Origin: Amoebidium appalachense
Lineage: Eukaryota; Ichthyosporea
Reading direction: 5' to 3'
Assembly: GCA_963693365.1 (NCBI GenBank)
Contig: CAVNZM010000011.1
Span: forward strand, 4,216,001-4,280,000
Length of the DNA stretch: 64,000 nt
In this document: piece by piece, positions 31,891 through 50,700 of the stretch
Position numbering within the stretch: the stretch's first letter is position 1
How the letters are laid out: the number at the start of each line of letters is the position of its first letter
Program-made: the position numbers and the translations under genes
The notes under the pieces: model-generated
What the model saw: the letters and a program-made list of their open reading frames with translations, nothing else
The model's database searches: none
What the model was told of the DNA's origin: nothing

Positions 31891-31898
31891 TTTATTTA
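31891..31898 (-). terminator. RPL17 poly(A) signal overlapping the stop codon
   Basis: Read on the minus strand the gene ends CGT TAA ATAAA. The hexamer AATAAA (31896-31891) starts at the last base of the TAA stop (31898-31896). If used, the 3' UTR would be very short. Confidence 0.5.
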
Positions 31899-32732
31899 AC
31901 GGGTGCTCTTGCGCACGGACTTGGTGGCCTCCTCGGCCTTGGGCACAGCCTCGGCCTGCTCGGCAACAACCAGCTCGATGTGGCAGGGGCTGGACATGTA
32001 CGCTGGGGGGGGGGGGGTTCCGATGTCAGAATTTGCCCAATTTTCATCAGTGCTTTTTTTTTTTTTTGGAAAGAAAGGGGATCCGGACGATTTCGCAAGA
32101 TGCATAATGTGTGCATTCTGTGCAGGCTCAGAAAAAAGTGATTGCCGTGTAGTTTTCACATGTTGCATATGTGAAAATGGCTTACCATGAGGGATTCCAA
32201 GTGAAAAAATGTATTACTCGGTTTGTGCAAGTGTGCATGTGTTCACGGAAGACCCCAAACTATTTTACACCAAAATGTTGTCTGATGTGCGCTTGCCATC
32301 ACATGGAAGACCCCGTACGAATGGCATAAACATTGCATGTTGTATGTTTGATATCAATCGGCAAAGAAGACACGGAATCAAAAATCTAGAATTACCAGAA
32401 AAACAAGGGAAAGAGCACAAGAAAACGCGCAAAGACATAACAGCCCGTGGTGTGTTTGCATACGGTATGTGGACGGTGTGTGGTGCCCATGCAGGATGGC
32501 ACAGTCGAGCACGTGTGTGCATGGATAAACGACCCAAACATGCCTATGTACAATCAAACAATCCAAAAGGTGCATGCACAAAAAGGAAAGGGCTCCGCAA
32601 AGACAATCGAAACAATGTGTGAACAAGTACGTGGTAATCTTGGGAGCAGAAAAACCATGCAGAAGGTATAACTGAACGATGAACAACCGACACCCATTGA
32701 CAAACAGACGAGAAAACGCCACACAGTATACC

Positions 32733-32763
<31 letters not shown>

Positions 32764-33167
32764 ACACACAACCCCACGCACACAAGTTTACAACCACACA
32801 ACACACGCGAGTATGCATGAATGCACGTATCCACGGCCACGTGTGTACCCACACAAACACGTGCACAATACGCCGTTCATGCCAACCACCACAATTAGGC
32901 CAGGAGCAAGACCGCAATATTCCGTTTTACTCTTGAATGTACGTGAGCTACAAGGAGCAAGGCACGATGATGTGTGGGGTGATGATGGCACACATGTTGT
33001 TGGTATGTAGAAAACATAGCTATGGCGCAGATACATGTGTGCATGTGGTGTGTGGACACAACATACATATTCGTGTGCATGCCATCACATGAGGATGACC
33101 AAGCACAACCATGGATGTGACATTCTACACATTGGCGAGGGTGAAGGGGAAGTGGGAAAAAGGAGGA

Positions 33168-33200
<33 letters not shown>

Positions 33201-33700
33201 TGCCGAAGAACAAAAAAACAGGGACAGGAAAGGGATGGAGTGAAAGAAAGTGGTACACGGTGCAAGGTGTAATTTCAACGCATATAACAATGCACACGAA
33301 TGCAAGTATGCCGATCCTCGAAAATAGCACATCAGTTATTTACAGAAACCATGTTTTCACGTGTGGAGGAGGGTGGGAGGGTGGGAGGGTGGGTGGGTGG
33401 GGTGGGGGTGGGGTGGGGTGGGGGGGGGGGGGGTAGATGCGATTATGAGTTACACAGCCTCACAGTACACACGATGCACACAAAAATAAACGCATACACA
33501 ACACACACACACATACACGGTTAACATGTGCTCTAGCACAACCACACCATCATGTACAAAATTGCAAAGTGTGGCTGATAGGTAAACGTGGAGGGATGCA
33601 TGTTCGTAGTATTATACAAAAAGATGAAGGGAGTGGCAGCATAGGGTGGGCGAACATGTAGCAGGTCATGTACAATACCCCGATATTAGGAGGGGGGGAA

Positions 33701-33738
<38 letters not shown>

Positions 33739-36050
33739 TGCAAAAGCAAGCGCAGGGCGGGTAAACAATAATGGTTGAAGTAAAAAAGAAGTTTGGGGGT
33801 GAACTTACGGTTGATGCGACCGTGGGCACGGTACGTGCGGCGGCGCATGTGGGGGGCGCGGTTGACCTGCACCACATGCACATGTCAGCACACACACACA
33901 CACACACATCCACCTACCAGCACCATGCAACCCATCACCACCACACAGGCACAGAGCCAGAGGATGCAGACACATGAACAATTGAACCTGACGTGCAACG
34001 CGGACATTCATTTGCGCTTTGCACCTGCTACTTCCGAAAGCCCTTTGACCACTCTCCATGCAAACAAACACCTACACCTCCTCCGTCCACGCGCACACGC
34101 ACACACAAGAACACACACAGATATACAGAGCTCCACGTACCCACGAACACACACCCATACCCACACGCCGACACGCGCGCACACATAACACGCGCACACA
34201 CACACCTGGATGTGTGCAATCTTGAGGTTGTCCACCTTCAGGCCCTTGGCCTCGGCATTGCTCTCGACGTTCTTGAGCAGGTCAAGGAGGAAGGCGCAAG
34301 ACTTGACGGGCCAGCGACCCTAAACAACCCAACACGACCCGAATTAGACAATAATTCGACCCGAATAATTCAAATACATCCCAAACAAATATGATTTCCG
34401 ACACAAATAGCAACCATAGCCGACCTGCATCCGACCCATAACCAGACCCCGTGGCCTAAATCCCGTACGGCCAATCCGAGAAGCAGCTATCCCCTGCCTC
34501 TGGTCGCGGCACTTCCCCACATGTCTGCACAGCACCGACGCCGTGCAATGCTGGGTCGAAGATACCACCCATAACCCTCTCTCAGGCCATCCATTCACAC
34601 CTGCAGCCATGCCCCGTGCTGGCTAAATCCGACCACTTTGTCAACTTATCCACCAGCCCAAGCAATTCCTCATAACTGCTTCCCATCCATCTCCGACCAC
34701 ATCTCGTGCCCACCAGGGCCACTTCAAACGCCTGAACCGCTTTGACCTAGATTTGATCACATACTCCGTCTCCACCCGTCGTCCCATACCTCCCCTCGCA
34801 CACCGACGAAGTCGCACTCTCTCGCAGGCCCACCCACCCACAAACACTAATCCCGCCACTGCCCCTCCTCTATCCCACTCACAGGCTCCATCCGCCACCA
34901 AACCAACCAAGTACACCCCTCCCTCCCCCCCCCTAACGCATCTGGCAGGTCTTGCACTCCGTGCACCCACCCTCACATTCATCCCCTTTCAACCCCTCCT
35001 CCATCCACGCACACAACCCATCCGTCACACACACACACTCACCTGGCAGGTCTTGAACTCCGTGCACTGGGCCTTGCGGCCGACATCGCCCTTGAAGCGG
35101 CGGAAGGGCACGATGCGCTTCTTGTCCTGCACCTGCTTGAGGTAGGCCATGGCCGACTGCAGGTTCATCCCGCTGATGGCCTGGGCCGTCTCCCGCGTGT
35201 TCTTGAAGTGCACGCGCAGGTGCGACCCACGCGCCTTGGCGCCTAACAGCCCGAGTGTTGAGAGAAAGAAAAGGGGGGGGGGGGGGGGGGGGGGGGGGGG
35301 GAGAGAACTCGTCGTACACACACACAGGCATGGCTGTTGCACATGCATCCAGCAGCATAAACATGCTGGGCCAAAAAGGTGTTCTTATGTATTGAAGCAT
35401 AAAACTGTGCCCAATATTCCCCATTCTGAGTAGCTCCTACCCTCCTCCGAGCCCCCCCCCCCCCCCCAAAAAAAATAAAAACACCCGCCCAAACCTCCAC
35501 ATACACCTTCGCGCTAAAATAGCTCCCTCCCCTTTCCCCCTCATCCATCCCCTGTAAACATGCCCGTACACATGGCAACAAAAAACACGCAGATGTTACT
35601 TTAGACTTCTTATGACCAACTGCCCACCCTGTAGCACTGCCTGTGAATGAAAACCTAAACACGTGCACGAACACACACACACACACACACACACACAGAC
35701 CCCTGCACAAACACAACGGCATTGCAGCTACAAGCTTCTGACACAACAGTGCTTCTTCGATAAAGCCATGCAGACTTCACCTCTGAGCACAACGAAACAA
35801 AAGAGAAAATGCAACTACATACCCTTTGCAGGTGTTCAAAATATCTACGCACCCACCAGCTCAACAACCATGACATTCACCCACAAACAGAAGCATCCAG
35901 CACACAACCACGCAGCGTCCATAGGTGTGTTGTACACGCGTGCACACTCAAGCACGCACGCGCGCACACGCACACACACAACACACACGCACAAAAAGAA
36001 AACTTACTCTTGGTGCCGTCGAACTCCTGAGTGGTGGCGTAGCGAACCAT
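31896..36050 (-). CDS. RPL17: Large-subunit ribosomal protein L17 (uL22), five exons
   Basis: uL22 lines the peptide exit tunnel of the 60S subunit. Exons in transcript order: 36050-36008, 35242-35043, 34319-34206, 33866-33809, 32002-31896, all phases agreeing; total 522 nt, 173 residues plus TAA (human L17 is 184). Recognised blocks are MVRY at the start, [70 protein letters not shown] and [12 protein letters not shown]. The C-terminal tail is short and charged. It is convergent with TELO2. The last intron is 1.8 kb and its acceptor follows directly on a C run. No snoRNA could be supported in its introns, although animal RPL genes often host them. Confidence 0.95.
33171..33198. repeat. G28 run in RPL17 intron 4
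   Basis: A poly-C on the sense strand. Further runs in this intron lie at 32004-32018, 33418-33433 and 33700-33735, with a sense-strand G run at 32731-32749. Confidence 0.85.
34939..35070 (-). repeat. Duplicated 3' end of RPL17 exon 2
   Basis: The last ~28 nt of exon 2 (GTGCACGGAGTTCAAGACC then TGCCAG at the donor, 35070-35043) recur with one base change about 100 bp into the intron (34968-34943). The copy lacks a GT donor (GCCAG then ATGC). Confidence 0.7.
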
Positions 36051-36860
36051 TTTTGCTGTCCTTCACCTGTTCCCACCCCACCACTATCAATATGTGCCGA
36101 TCCTCAAAAGCCTTCTCCACGCAGAGCATGGCTTTGCAGCTATCGGCCATACAGGAAACTATATGCTTCGCTCGTGCAATCCAGAAACAGTGATGATGTA
36201 ACGGAAAGCCGTAGCTGTTTTATTGCATATTACAGTAACTCAGAAAAATGATGGATGTTGCTTAACTAAAAAATAGTATATTGTGTATTTACACACGACG
36301 ATATTGAATAAGCATACTCCGGGCCATCCTCTGACTCCCTCCATGTTATCCTCTGTGTTGCACACGAGCTCATGTTATCCTCCATGTTGCACACGAGCTC
36401 ATGTGCATAGGCCGCTCATTCCCCGTTGGCAGCAGTCCCTGTCGTATCATACGCGATGTACAATCATTTTCAGCATTCCCTGTATTCTGAAAGGCAGCTT
36501 TGCGTCCCTCCCCGCACTGATGTGTGTCATGCCTGCCTGAACATGATCCCATCACCGACCACTACATGTTGGTATAGCGTAGCACTTCGCCGTATAACCG
36601 CTGATTTCCCCCTATTTCAACCGGGGAAAGCCCTGAAAAAAACAACCACCATAGTTCCGAGGTAAAAACTGGTTCACGCTATTTTTTTCCCCCCTAATCT
36701 CTCGCTCAAAGGTTGTCATGCTCACACTCGTTTTTCCGTTCCCTTCCCGACTTACCAGACAGGCCAGGGAGGGAAAAGGGCAGAGGCAGGGACATGTGTG
36801 TGTTCATCTACCATCGAGCCCCCCCAGAGTTATGCGCACCCCTGAAATTGCAGATCGCTA
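36051..36860. other. RPL17 upstream region
   Basis: Unique DNA expected to hold the RPL17 promoter. A 29-bp direct tandem duplication is present at 36342-36399 (CATGTTATCCTC followed by TGTTGCACACGAGCT). No TATA box is obvious near the ATG. Confidence 0.4.
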
Positions 36861-36861
36861 C

Positions 36862-36950
36862 CACGTGGATGTAGCTAAATTGAACCAATAGAGCGCTTTG
36901 ATTGGTTGCTGGCTGTTCAGGTAGGTCTTAATTCCGGCCACTATATAAAT
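36862..36950 (+). promoter_or_regulatory. E-box/CCAAT/TATA promoter-like module
   Basis: CACGTG at 36862-36867, CCAAT at 36885-36889, ATTGG at 36901-36905 and TATATAA at 36943-36949 fall in the order of a class II promoter reading rightward. No conserved plus-strand gene follows; the next 500 bp hold only a weak 62-codon frame at 37254-37442. It could drive a non-coding RNA or an unrecognised gene. Confidence 0.4.
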
Positions 36951-36959
36951 GGCTGCACA

Positions 36960-38776
36960 GCTCATTTTTCACCGTGACACTCGATGTTTTTTACTATTGT
37001 TTTTCGGGGAGAAACGTTGTGTGTGAATCTGTATATATTCGTGCGCAAATATATATGTATTGATAATATTGCTCGTGCAGCGTAGCCTTTTTTTTTCTTT
37101 TTTTTTTTAAAAAAAAACATTGCAACACAGCCTTTTTTTTTAACCAACCAATTGAAGACAGGGGTGTTTTTTAGTAGGTGATCAGGTGCGCAAATGTAAA
37201 CATCAGCATGAGGCTGAGGACACATTTCATACCAAGCAAGACTAGAACACTGGTTGTCGATTGGTTGTTTCTCTAGAACGAGAGAAGGAGTGTATATGTA
37301 TGTGGTGCGTGTGTTCGTGTATTTCCGATGTTTGGAGATATTACAGATGCAACCTATGCATTCCACTTGGATTCGTTATGAGGATGTTGAGAGAGCCACC
37401 TTCTCGGGCGCCAATTGGTGGTTGCAATATATAATTTCATAACGATGAAGCTCATGGGAGTGGAGTGCAAAACAAAATCTGTCTCAGGGGCAGCTTTTGA
37501 GCACTTCTTGTTTAATTAATGAAGTGTCTTTTGCATGTCGACTTGCATGCTTGAATAGAACATAGGACACGACAGACACACGCACACACACACACACACA
37601 TTCACACTCACGCACACACTTGTAGGGGTAGATGTAGGGGTATCTTATTGAATTTATGTGTTTGGGTTCGAGCACCTTGCTTGCCAGCGAGCATATACCA
37701 CTCTTCTCGCCGGCATTCTTGATAACACTTCACCGTGAATCTGAACTTACCTCTTCACACTTTTTGTGACTTTCCATTTGCATGACCTGGTGCCGACATT
37801 GTCCCTTTCCCTTTCCCAACTCACTCGGTAACCCTCTTTTAGCCATACGTGTACAACCAGTGAAATACGCATACTTGAAACCACCCTCTCTTCCCCCCCC
37901 CCCCCCCCCCCCCCCCCAACAACAACAACAACATGCACTCAGTGTTTTTGGCTTTGACAATGTACTAGCTGACAACCCGTCCTCTCCCTCCTGAGGCTCT
38001 CTCTCTCTCTCCCCTCCCTCCCCCTTCCCCCATACCCCTCGTCACCCGTCGCCCTGTGCACCTGTAATCACGTGCACCCACCCACGATTGAGTGGGGCCT
38101 GCCTCAAGGTATAACAAGGCACAGCCGTGTGTGAAGACCGTTTGTTCGTGCACGTGTGAACACGGGGGGAGAGGGGGAAAAGGACAATACTCCTCTCCTC
38201 CACCCCCTCTCCTCCCTCGCTTCCCCCTCCCCCCTCCCTTTTTTACCACCACCGAGCAAGTATCATAAGCAGACACTGACCACAAAGTTACTTTTTTTTT
38301 TTGTGTATATTTTTTGTAAAACCTTTTTTTTTTTGCGCGCCAAACCTTCCCGCCAAAAATTCTATACTTGGCTAGTTGTGCGATCGCGTGCAAATTATTG
38401 GTCCATTCATGTTCCCCCCCCCCCCCCCACTTTTTTAGTTTTTTATCAAAAAAAAACTTGCGCGACAATATTTGGTGACGTATTGTTGTGTTGAAGGTAG
38501 CGTACTAAAAAAGATAAGATCCCCATTGCTTCCCCCCCCCCCTCCTCTCCCCCTTCCCCCCTTTCCCTCCCTCAAAACACGCACAAAAAAAATGGAGGGG
38601 AAATAATGAATGCTTATGAAAAAGGAGAAATAAAAAAGAAAAGAAAAGGCCCTTTTCTCCCCCACCAATATCAAAAAAAAAAAAAAAAAAAAAAAAAAAA
38701 GAAAGAAAAAAAAAGAAAAAAATACAATAAATGATAGAATTGAGGAGGGGTGGGGGGGGTGGTGGTGGTGGTGTGT

Positions 38777-38825
<49 letters not shown>

Positions 38826-38957
38826 CTGGAGTGTGTGCCCGACAAAACCCAGGACGACTCAGCGGCAGAAATTCGAATTCATAGTGAAAAGGCAATTGGA
38901 GCATGTAGCGTGTGCACACCAGATCTATCTGGTGGTGGTGGTGGTGGTGTGTGTGTT

Positions 38958-38990
<33 letters not shown>

Positions 38991-39440
38991 ATGAGGCAGT
39001 ACTACAAACTACCATTTCGTACTCTAGGGATATGTGTCACAATGTGCTCAATATGCTCACATATAGGCTCAGTTTGCCATCTACTCAGAGCAACATTAAC
39101 AGTTTATTTCACTGTATATATATGTGTGGATGCCGGATGATAAATCATCATGATTTAGGGATTTGGCTTGAACTTGCTAGAGGGAAGAAAAACACAGGAA
39201 TACATGCATGTGCGTCACTTAAATACCTGGTTAAACAAAATGATATATCCTCAAATATTCCGGTCGGAGTCCCCGGATCATTTTGCTGATTTATATTCAA
39301 CATATCAGTGACACACTTTTAAACTCAAAATCTTAGGGAAGAAAAATCCGACCAGACATGGTCATGCATCGGATGGGATATACTGAGAACTTCAAGCCAA
39401 CTTGCCCTGTGGCATGCTCCTATAGATTGTATACTCCGCT
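36960..39440. other. Unassigned region between RPL17 and the lectin gene
   Basis: Mostly unique DNA with C/G runs at 37896-37917, 38414-38429, 38791-38825 and 38960-38989, an A run at 38675-38700 and a CCT-rich block near 38000-38240. No conserved exon recognised on either strand. Confidence 0.45.
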
Positions 39441-39443
39441 AAA

Positions 39444-45435
<5,992 letters not shown>

Positions 45436-46140
45436 TTTTCAGACTCAAACCTGCATGCCAAAAGAGTATGTTAGTAGCTGTTACAAAAATATTCCCCAAA
45501 TGAAAAAACAAAAAAGGGGCTTACTGGTTAACAAGTCCTCGTGTTCCACACATGTGCATGTCAAGCAGGGGGAAAAAAATATTACTATACTGTAACAGTG
45601 CTAGTGTGGATAAGTTACGTTTGTTGTCGATAGCCAGAGCAGGCAGGCACAAGTTGGGAGTGACTAAAATGCGCCTCATAGTTATTGGGTCATTGTTGGA
45701 GGGTTAGAAAAGAGAGAGCTTGCAATTGCAGTCCATTTCCACACCTTGTCAAACAGAAAGAAAATCATTACAGTGTGGATATGGTTTACTCTTAAGCTTT
45801 CTGTCCATAGTCACGTGCACAGGCGACAGCACTTAACAGGCACATGTTGTTATGAGCACGACTTGTTGCGGCCATAATACAATATTTTGCTATTTAGAGG
45901 TTTTCTTTAGGGAGGAAAAGAAGAAACGACAAAACAAAAGGTAAAATCACCTTCTCACCCGTTTCCGTGGCACCAAAGGATGAGCTTTGTGGTGCTGTGT
46001 GGCGAATTTGTAATAGGTGTGGGGAGGAATGTGCTGCGGAATACTGTAGCTGAGACCCCCTGTATCTGTAAGACAATGGGGTTTATTAGCTCTTGGATGG
46101 TTCATATTTCGGAAATTTGGACAATGATACATTTGAAAAT
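45436..46140. other. Upstream region of the lectin gene
   Basis: Unique AT-rich DNA, with no other gene recognised. It should contain the promoter and 5' UTR of the minus-strand lectin gene; no clear TATA box is placed. Confidence 0.4.
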
Positions 46141-46144
46141 TCAA

Positions 46145-47370
46145 GTTGTGTCCTCCTATGACTATTTAGGTATTCCTTTCACCTCTAAGGGTATTTGCTT
46201 TGAGCGCCTTTTTTTTTTTGACTTCGCGCATTTCCCGAGCGCGTGGTCGTTTACACATCTATCAAGGCATTTTCGCAAGTATTTCTGATGCCCATGCACA
46301 CTACACTTTGAACAATCAACCTATCCCAGTTGTGTCCTCCTATGACTATTTAGGTATTCCTTTCACCTCTAAGAGTATTTGCTTTGAGCGCCTTTTGACT
46401 TCGCGCATGAAATTTCCCGTGCGTGTGGTCGTTTACATCTATGTATCAAAGCATTTTCGCAAGCATTTCTAATGTCCATCCTGCTAATCTGCTCACTCTT
46501 AAGGTAAAGTTTTTCTTCGTCCATGTTTCGAAAATGGCCTCCCGTTACTCTTGTGTGCCCCTCCACGGCAACAGCGCGCGGCGCTTCGGAAATTCGATTC
46601 CTTTCAGCGTGAATTCATCCAGTTCATCACTCGGACCTCGCGTAGGCATCCTCTGGCGCTCCTTTGCTGAGTGTTTTTGGTCTCCCTCCGGCGAGTCAGC
46701 GCATGAATGAGTTAGGCCTTCGCTTTTGTTTTCTTTTGGTTAGGCTTCATTCTTAATATCATCCTTAAATTTGTTGCAATTCTTTCCTTCTTTAGACCCT
46801 ACCCTGTTCCCATTTCTAATGTTCGTGCGAAATGTCCTCTACCCAATCTATCTCCCATTCAGAGATAATCCTTTAAATATTTGTCTCCTTTATTTTTCTC
46901 TTCCCCTATAGGCTATTTATCAGCAGTATGTTACTTGGTTTCATACTCAATATCCTTTGCTTTATCGTTGTGATAAAGAGTATTATGGTAGGACTCTTGA
47001 GCCTGTGCTTCTTTTTATATTAGAGACTCGTCTATCTTCTCTACAATCGTTATGTAAATTAGTTACTTATATTCATCCTTCCTCTCGTAAACCTACCACC
47101 CTTGCCGATTTTGCCATTCTAACCCCTTCGTGTGATATTGCTTGGAAATGTTTATTTTGGCGTTGTAACCTTAGTTTCCATAAATGTTTGTGCCACTTTT
47201 GTGCAGAACCTTTTTCTCGCAAACATCTAGATATATGTATTTATTTATCTCAGATTCTTCCGTTAGAGATTCGAAGACTCGCTTATTTAGATAATCCTGA
47301 TGTTACTTCTATTGACTATCTGTTAAACCACCGTATGTTTAACGAGTTTTCTAGGGTGTATGATTATTGA
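46145..47370 (+). pseudogene. Decayed non-LTR retrotransposon ORF2 remnant
   Basis: The segment YDYLGIPFTSK (46160-46195) corresponds to YKYLGVPVDS just after the reverse transcriptase core of the neighbouring minus-strand element. A ~155-bp stretch containing it is present twice (46145-46302 and 46329-46485), with frame disruptions. From about 46921 to the stop at 47370 an open frame of over 140 codons carries a Cys/His motif (C-x2-C-x8-H-x3-C, CHFCAEPFSRKHLDIC) and ends IDYLLNHRMFNEFSRVYDY, resembling the end of the intact element. The 5' portion (endonuclease and RT core) is absent. Confidence 0.7.
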
Positions 47371-47434
47371 GTCGTTATCTCCTCCCTATCCGTGAGTAGG
47401 GGTTTTTGTATTTTCTTCTCTGAGATATCTGTGA

Positions 47435-47484
47435 GGGGTTTACGCTGTTTACTCGAGGCAAAGAGAACCAGTCTCAGGTATGGG
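47435..47484 (+). repeat. ~50-bp motif shared with 61386-61440
   Basis: The stretch GGGGTTTACGCTGTTTACTC continuing GAGGCA...AGTCTC...GTATG lies downstream of the decayed element and matches 61386-61440 with few changes. It may be a shared 3' region of a retroelement family. Confidence 0.55.
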
Positions 47485-47629
47485 GGGGGGGGTTTTGCTC
47501 GGAATATCCCCTCAGCGGTATATCATGATCACGTACATAGATGTCGGGTGGTGACTATATATCAGGGTTTACTTTCTCTACGAGACACCATAAAGACTAC
47601 AAGGAGAAATCAATTAGTTGGGGTTCCCC

Positions 47630-47630
<1 letters not shown>

Positions 47631-47670
<40 letters not shown>

Positions 47671-47702
47671 GGGCTCCCCTCGGGACACTCGGTATCAGCT
47701 GG

Positions 47703-47763
<61 letters not shown>
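47631..47763 (-). mobile_element. 3' end of the intact non-LTR element: (CA)n plus poly(A) tail
   Basis: On the minus strand the ORF2 stop is followed within about 10 nt by a CA array (47763-47706), about 40 nt of unique sequence and 36 A (plus-strand T run at 47631-47666). This is the expected 3' terminus of a retrotransposed copy, and it lies inside or next to the decayed plus-strand element. Confidence 0.7.
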
Positions 47764-47765
<2 letters not shown>

Positions 47766-47769
47766 TGCG

Positions 47770-50700
47770 CTATAATTTTGTAGTGATGTGTTTCTCAAGC
47801 CAATCAATACATCTAATAAACAGGTCGTAGTTACGCGTGTTTAGTATAAAATCAAGGATGTTGTAATTTACAGGTAGGCTATCTTTCTGGGTGTCTGTTG
47901 TGAATGTGACGTGTGTGTGTTGCGGTATTATGTGGTCTATCAAACTACATTTGGCGATACATGACCGGTTAAACTGGTGTGTGTGTGTGTTGTTTGGGCA
48001 TGCAAATGATGCCACCTTATACTTATTAGATCTCCACTGTATAGCACGTGTACAGTAAAAGCGTGGTAATTGATCAATAATACCATCAGCTAGAGAAAGA
48101 CCAGTTCTACAGGAAGGTAATATGTATTTAGGTGTTATACACTTGCGAGTGCCATATTTGGCAATATGGTTGAGGCGGTCAGTATATATAAAACGAGACA
48201 TAAGGCTTAGTTTTTCAAGGTGTATGCTTTCATCGGGTCTAGTGTCGTGTGGTATCTTTTTCCATTTGTTATATTGCGTGATTATCTTGTGATTGTGTAC
48301 ATGTTTAATAAGTAAGTGGCAGTCCAAAGTCACACACACACTATTGCGGGGTTTATTTGTATTTGTGCCCAGGGGAGAAGGGGAGAGAGAGGGGAGGAAA
48401 GAGGGGAGAGGTGAGGAGGGGACAGGTCGGATAGAGAAGAGAGGGTGGGAGGGCAAATACTTCTTTAAGCGGCTTATGTGCTTATTGAATTTCAGCGCGA
48501 GATAGGATACTCTAGCAGCTATTGGGACCAGACCATATATCGAGAGCGTTACAGGCCCAGGTTTACAACAGTTGTTAGATAGAAAGGAGGCAACTTCTGC
48601 TTCAAGGAAATTTGCCAAGGGTTTAAGCGCTCTAGTTCTCTCTTTCTTGATCCAAGCGGCGAGAAGGGGTAAACCATATTCACATGCCGGGAAGACAAAA
48701 GTGCGAATAAATGTAAGTCTAATAGAAGGATGGAGGGGTGTGTCTTTAAAAATATTAGCCGAGAAGAAAGCTAACCGCTTACGAGCCAACTCTACCCTCT
48801 TTTCGACCATATGGGGAAACATAACACCAACAGAATCAACCGGAACACCAAGATATTTGTATTCTGGAACTATAGGTACAGGTTTAGATGGTAATGTAAA
48901 TGTGTGTAAATTGTTAGCTATATCAGGTACAAGAACACCACATTTGTCTATGTTAAGGATCATAAGGTTTGCCTTGCACCACTCTGACACTACATCGAAC
49001 AATCTTTGCAGGCGTCTAGGGGTACGGGCAAGGAGGGACAGATCATCAGCATAGAGAAGTGCAGGCGGAAAGTTATTAATAGGGTCATCGTTTTCGGCGT
49101 AAATCTTGACAGCCAAATCATCTATAAATAGGTTAAACAAAAAGGGGCTAAGCAATGAACCCTGCAAGAGACCTCTAGTACGAGCAAAACCATATGAAAG
49201 ATGCCCATTAACCACAGCTCTACCATAGGTTTGAGACAAGAGTGCTTCTAACAGAACACCAATGCAGTGTGGTACACCCCGTGCAGCAAGCTTTTCCCAT
49301 AGGAGACCAGGGGAGACAGAATCGTAAGCAGTTTTCCAATCAATAAAGCCAACATATTGTGCACCAACTTGCATAGAATCGTGCAGTGCCATTATTTGAA
49401 CATAACATGAATTGTTTTTACGAAAAGCGGATTGGCATGGGTGTATGTGAAGAATAGATTGAAACCTAGGGTGATGTGCAAATAACCTAAGTAAGCAAGC
49501 TTCAAAGAATCTACGAACAACCTGGGTTAGTGTAATGGGGCGAAAGGATGATATGGGGCCCTCAGAGTCCTTCTTAACTATGGGGATCACTAAGGTATCT
49601 AACCAAGATGACGGGACATGTCCACATTTAACACACCAAGAAAAGAGAGAGCTTAACATGATAGTAAGATCAGGTTTAATAGCACGATCACTTTCCTTTT
49701 GTGGGTAGGAGGGAACAAGGATTTTAAGAAACCCAGCAGGGAGTCCATCAGGTCCACAAGACTTACTAGAGCTATAACTAGATATCACAGACCATATGGC
49801 ATCGGGACTGAAAAAGGGGAGGATCGATTCTATGGGGATAGATGGGTCTACAGGCCACACAATAGGTTTCTGAGCGGGGGTCCTATCTTTAAACAGTTCC
49901 GAGAAATACTTATCAGAGTCTATGAGGGGGTCTCCAGTGGTATCACCAATAATACGAGCAGGGGGGCCAAATCGATTCATACTAGCAAGCCGGCGCAAGC
50001 TTTCCTTTTGAGACAGGGGTTCACCTAGTCTAGCGGGAGTGGTGTTTGGTAACAAGAGAGCATCGGGGTATTCCTTCCTACCACCGCCAGCATAATCACC
50101 GAGATCTATCAAATCATCAACAATAAAGTTAGTGCATGTATCTAGTACGAGATGTGAATCTGGCCTGGCTTGTGCAGATTCTAATAGGCGCATATATATA
50201 GGGTGTTTCGTAGCATAGCATACACATACATCAACTCTACCCCACTGTGACTTAAGCTGGGATAGACGGAGGCGAAAGGTGGGAGGGGGAGGGGGGAGCA
50301 GATCAAGGGAGATCTTAGGTAGGAAAAGGATAGGAGAGTGGTCAGATGACCTAGAGAGGTTAGGAGGGAGAGAGAGTTTTGACATGGTTGATGGCCAAAA
50401 GGCCACTCCCCAGTCGGTGTTGTGGGCATGGGATATTTGAGGGAACCGCAAAGTGTGACTTTGGACATACCTTGCTAAAGGGATAGCACGCTCCGGGGGC
50501 TTAGATGGGTACCCGACACTCACTTGCAGTGTGTCTGTGTGGTGGAGTCGCGTGTTAAAATCACCTAAAATAACAGTGGACATTGGTAACTGTGACAACT
50601 CGTGAGTCAATTCGACAACCGACATAGATGGTGGGTAATATACAAAAGTAAAAACATTAGAAAGAAACTCTATAGAAACCGAGAATTCCGTTTTTGCTAC

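Noticed and set aside
32022-32052. C box (TGATGA) and D box (CTGA) on the minus strand in the RPL17 last intron
   Set aside because: Only about 14 nt separate the boxes and no terminal stem is present, too short for a C/D snoRNA.
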